Below are positions 62,424-64,000 of a DNA stretch of 64,000 nucleotides, in pieces. The stretch is from Duganella guangzhouensis (GTDB lineage: Bacteria; Pseudomonadota; Gammaproteobacteria; Burkholderiales; Burkholderiaceae_D). The position numbers and the translations under genes were made by a program. The stretch spans positions 558,001-622,000 of the forward strand of contig NZ_WKJK01000002.1 of assembly GCF_009674535.1 (NCBI RefSeq), in the 5' to 3' direction. Position 1 is the first letter of the stretch; each line of letters starts with the position of its first letter. Under the pieces are notes generated by a model. It saw only the letters and a list, made by a program, of their open reading frames with translations, had not been told where the DNA came from and made no database searches.

Positions 62424-64000
62424 ATGTCCAGCAAACCCACCCCTCCCGAGCAAAATCCGGCCGATATCGCGCGCGAGGCGTTCCGACGCCTGGCGGTGCG
62501 CCGCATCGCGCCGACGCCGGAAGCCTATCGCGACATTTACAACGAAATCGCCGGCATCCCGGCGACGCCGGCGCCGGCTGCGGCAGCACCGCTGGGCAGC
62601 ACCGAGCCGGGGCCGGAATCGGTGCTGAGCCAGCTCGCCACCCGCATGACCGAGAAAACCGGCGATCTGGCCGAGTTCGGCCGCCGCTTCGACCGCGCGG
62701 TCAAGTCGCGCGACTGGGAAGGCTATGCGCGCGCGCTGTCGCAGCTGGTGGAAAAACATGTGACGGCGCCGAAAAAAGGCATCGAGGTGGCCGGCCTGGC
62801 GGGCGAGGACAGCGAGCAGGCGCGCGCGCTGCGCGACTTGCTGGCGCGCACCCTGACCTTCGCGCTGGCCTCGTCGCTGGCCGGGGCGCCGGTGCTGGCG
62901 GCCGAGGCCGAATCGCTGGGCGCCGCCGCCAAGCTGGCCCACAGCGAGGAGGCGCTGGCCGAGATCGCCGCGCGGCTGAAGCAGCTGTGCTACCAGATCG
63001 AGCAGCGCGGCGGCGACAGCGGCGAGCAGCAGGAATTGCTGTTGCGCCTGTTCAAGCTGCTGCTGGAAAACGTCAGCGAGCTGCTGGACGACGACAGCTG
63101 GCTGCGCGGCCAGATCGAGGCGGTGCAAAACCTGATCGCCGGCCCGCTTGACGTGCGCGCGCTGGAGGAAGCCACGCGCAGCCTGAAGGAAGTGATTTAC
63201 AAGCAGGGCCAGCTCAAGCACAGCCTGGCGGACGTCAAGCTCACCGTCAAGAACATGATGATGACCTTTATCGACCGCCTCAGCCAAGTGGCGGCCTCGA
63301 CCGGCGACTTCCACGAGAAAATCGGCGGCTATTCGGAAAAGATCAGCAAGGCCGACAATATTTCCGAGCTCAACAGCATTCTTGACGAGGTGCTGAAGGA
63401 AACCCGCATCGTCCAGAACGAGGCGCTGAAGGCGCGCGACAAGATGATGCTGGCGCAGCAGGAAGTGCAGGACGCCGAGGCGCGCATCCACACGCTGGAA
63501 GCCAAGCTGCAGCATTTGAGCGAACTGGTGCGCGAAGACCAGCTCACCGGCAGCCTCAACCGTCGCGGCCTGGACGATGTGTTCGAGCGCGAAACCGCCC
63601 GTTCCGACCGCCGCGGCACGCCGCTGTGCATCGCCGTGCTGGACCTGGACGATTTTAAAAAGCTCAACGACACCTACGGCCACATCGCCGGCGACGCCGC
63701 GCTCAAGCACCTGGTCAAAATCGTCAAGGACACCTTGCGCTCGATGGATGTGATCGCCCGCTTCGGCGGCGAGGAATTCCTGATCCTGATGCCGGAAACC
63801 ACGGTCGACGCGGCGGCCTCGACCATGACGCGGCTGCAGCGCGAGCTGACCAAGCATTTCTTCCTGCACGATAACGAGAAAGTGCTGATCACCTTCTCGG
63901 CCGGGGTGGCGCTGCGCCGTCCCAACGAGGAACAGACCGAGCTGGTCAAACGGGCCGACAAGGCCATGTACACCGCCAAGCAGACCGGCAAAAACCGCGT
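62424..64000 (+). CDS. GGDEF diguanylate cyclase (partial, C-terminus beyond window)
   Basis: Open frame from ATG at 62424 to the window end (525 codons, no stop). Residues 10-35 (ADIAREAFRRLAVRRIAPTP) begin a helical N-terminal region found in a large beta/gammaproteobacterial GGDEF subgroup. Long coiled-coil segments lead to the GGDEF domain: LDLDDFKKLNDTYGHIAGD, active site GGEEF and I-site RSMD five residues before it. Both the active site and the inhibitory site are intact. Only a few residues should be missing. The 165-bp gap before it holds no other gene. Confidence 0.9.
   Translation, partial: MSSKPTPPEQNPADIAREAFRRLAVRRIAPTPEAYRDIYNEIAGIPATPAPAAAAPLGSTEPGPESVLSQLATRMTEKTGDLAEFGRRFDRAVKSRDWEGYARALSQLVEKHVTAPKKGIEVAGLAGEDSEQARALRDLLARTLTFALASSLAGAPVLAAEAESLGAAAKLAHSEEALAEIAARLKQLCYQIEQRGGDSGEQQELLLRLFKLLLENVSELLDDDSWLRGQIEAVQNLIAGPLDVRALEEATRSLKEVIYKQGQLKHSLADVKLTVKNMMMTFIDRLSQVAASTGDFHEKIGGYSEKISKADNISELNSILDEVLKETRIVQNEALKARDKMMLAQQEVQDAEARIHTLEAKLQHLSELVREDQLTGSLNRRGLDDVFERETARSDRRGTPLCIAVLDLDDFKKLNDTYGHIAGDAALKHLVKIVKDTLRSMDVIARFGGEEFLILMPETTVDAAASTMTRLQRELTKHFFLHDNEKVLITFSAGVALRRPNEEQTELVKRADKAMYTAKQTGKNR

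Overview
The window is about 64 kb of GC-rich (roughly 65%) chromosomal DNA from a Gram-negative bacterium. Gene content and order point to a betaproteobacterium of the Burkholderiales, most likely Oxalobacteraceae (Duganella/Massilia/Janthinobacterium-like). The clues are a PEP-CTERM protein, a gmk-rpoZ-spoT block followed by greB, a yicC // kinase-PP2C-rph ... rdgB-hemW block, Entner-Doudoroff genes under an RpiR-type HexR, and many chemotaxis and c-di-GMP genes. The family assignment is inference. Coding density is very high. I saw no rRNA or tRNA genes, insertion sequences, phage genes or CRISPR arrays.

Layout. 1-2.0 kb: a leftward operon of exported proteins (PEP-CTERM protein, PrcB-like protein, a partial choice-of-anchor-like protein). 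2.1-7.8 kb: alpha/beta hydrolase, DUF1653 protein, the mutasome pair imuA-imuB behind a near-perfect LexA box, a putative Na+/H+ antiporter and a PHB-depolymerase-type esterase. 7.8-14.3 kb: hrpA, argA, yggX, rpiA. 14.5-16.9 kb: a CheY / CheC / PAS-GGDEF operon and a small exported protein. 16.9-20.6 kb: AraC regulator divergent from a cytochrome P450, a brnTA toxin-antitoxin pair, a hypothetical protein and a GFA-family protein. 20.6-32.3 kb: central carbon metabolism (eda, edd, pgi, an SMP-30 lactonase, zwf, hexR), interrupted by a large GT-C-like membrane protein and a chemoreceptor. 32.4-36.9 kb: a Thr-rich hypothetical protein, a two-domain KaiC-like ATPase with a lone receiver protein, an EamA transporter and transaldolase. 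37-43.9 kb: a complete RND efflux operon and a patatin-like lipase. 44-50.3 kb: a chemoreceptor with a C-terminal xWxxF tail, hemW, rdgB, a CurA-like oxidoreductase divergent from a LysR regulator, and rph. 50.3-53.2 kb: PP2C phosphatase, Ser/Thr kinase, yicC. 53.4-55.6 kb: a SnoaL-like protein, a Phd/VapC-like toxin-antitoxin pair, an ABM monooxygenase and a DUF72 protein. 55.7-64 kb: gmk, rpoZ, spoT, a solute-binding protein, greB, a NarL-type sensor kinase and response regulator, and a GGDEF protein cut by the window end.

The clearest connected system is sugar catabolism. Four near-identical 15-bp sites (core GTAGTrAAwTT) lie before edd-eda, pgi-SMP30 and zwf-hexR (two sites), and the HexR-type repressor gene is in the last operon. 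No 6-phosphogluconolactonase gene is present between zwf and hexR; the SMP-30 lactonase translationally coupled to pgi is a candidate substitute. Other regulatory signals read from the sequence are a LexA box before imuA, a palindrome at the brnT start, a hairpin over the antitoxin ribosome binding site, 21-bp-spaced direct repeats between the AraC regulator and the P450, and several genes with no Shine-Dalgarno sequence but a -10-like hexamer 6-8 nt before the start codon (argA, pgi, greB and others), suggesting leaderless transcripts. No clearly unprecedented multi-gene system was found; the best leads are listed in the findings.
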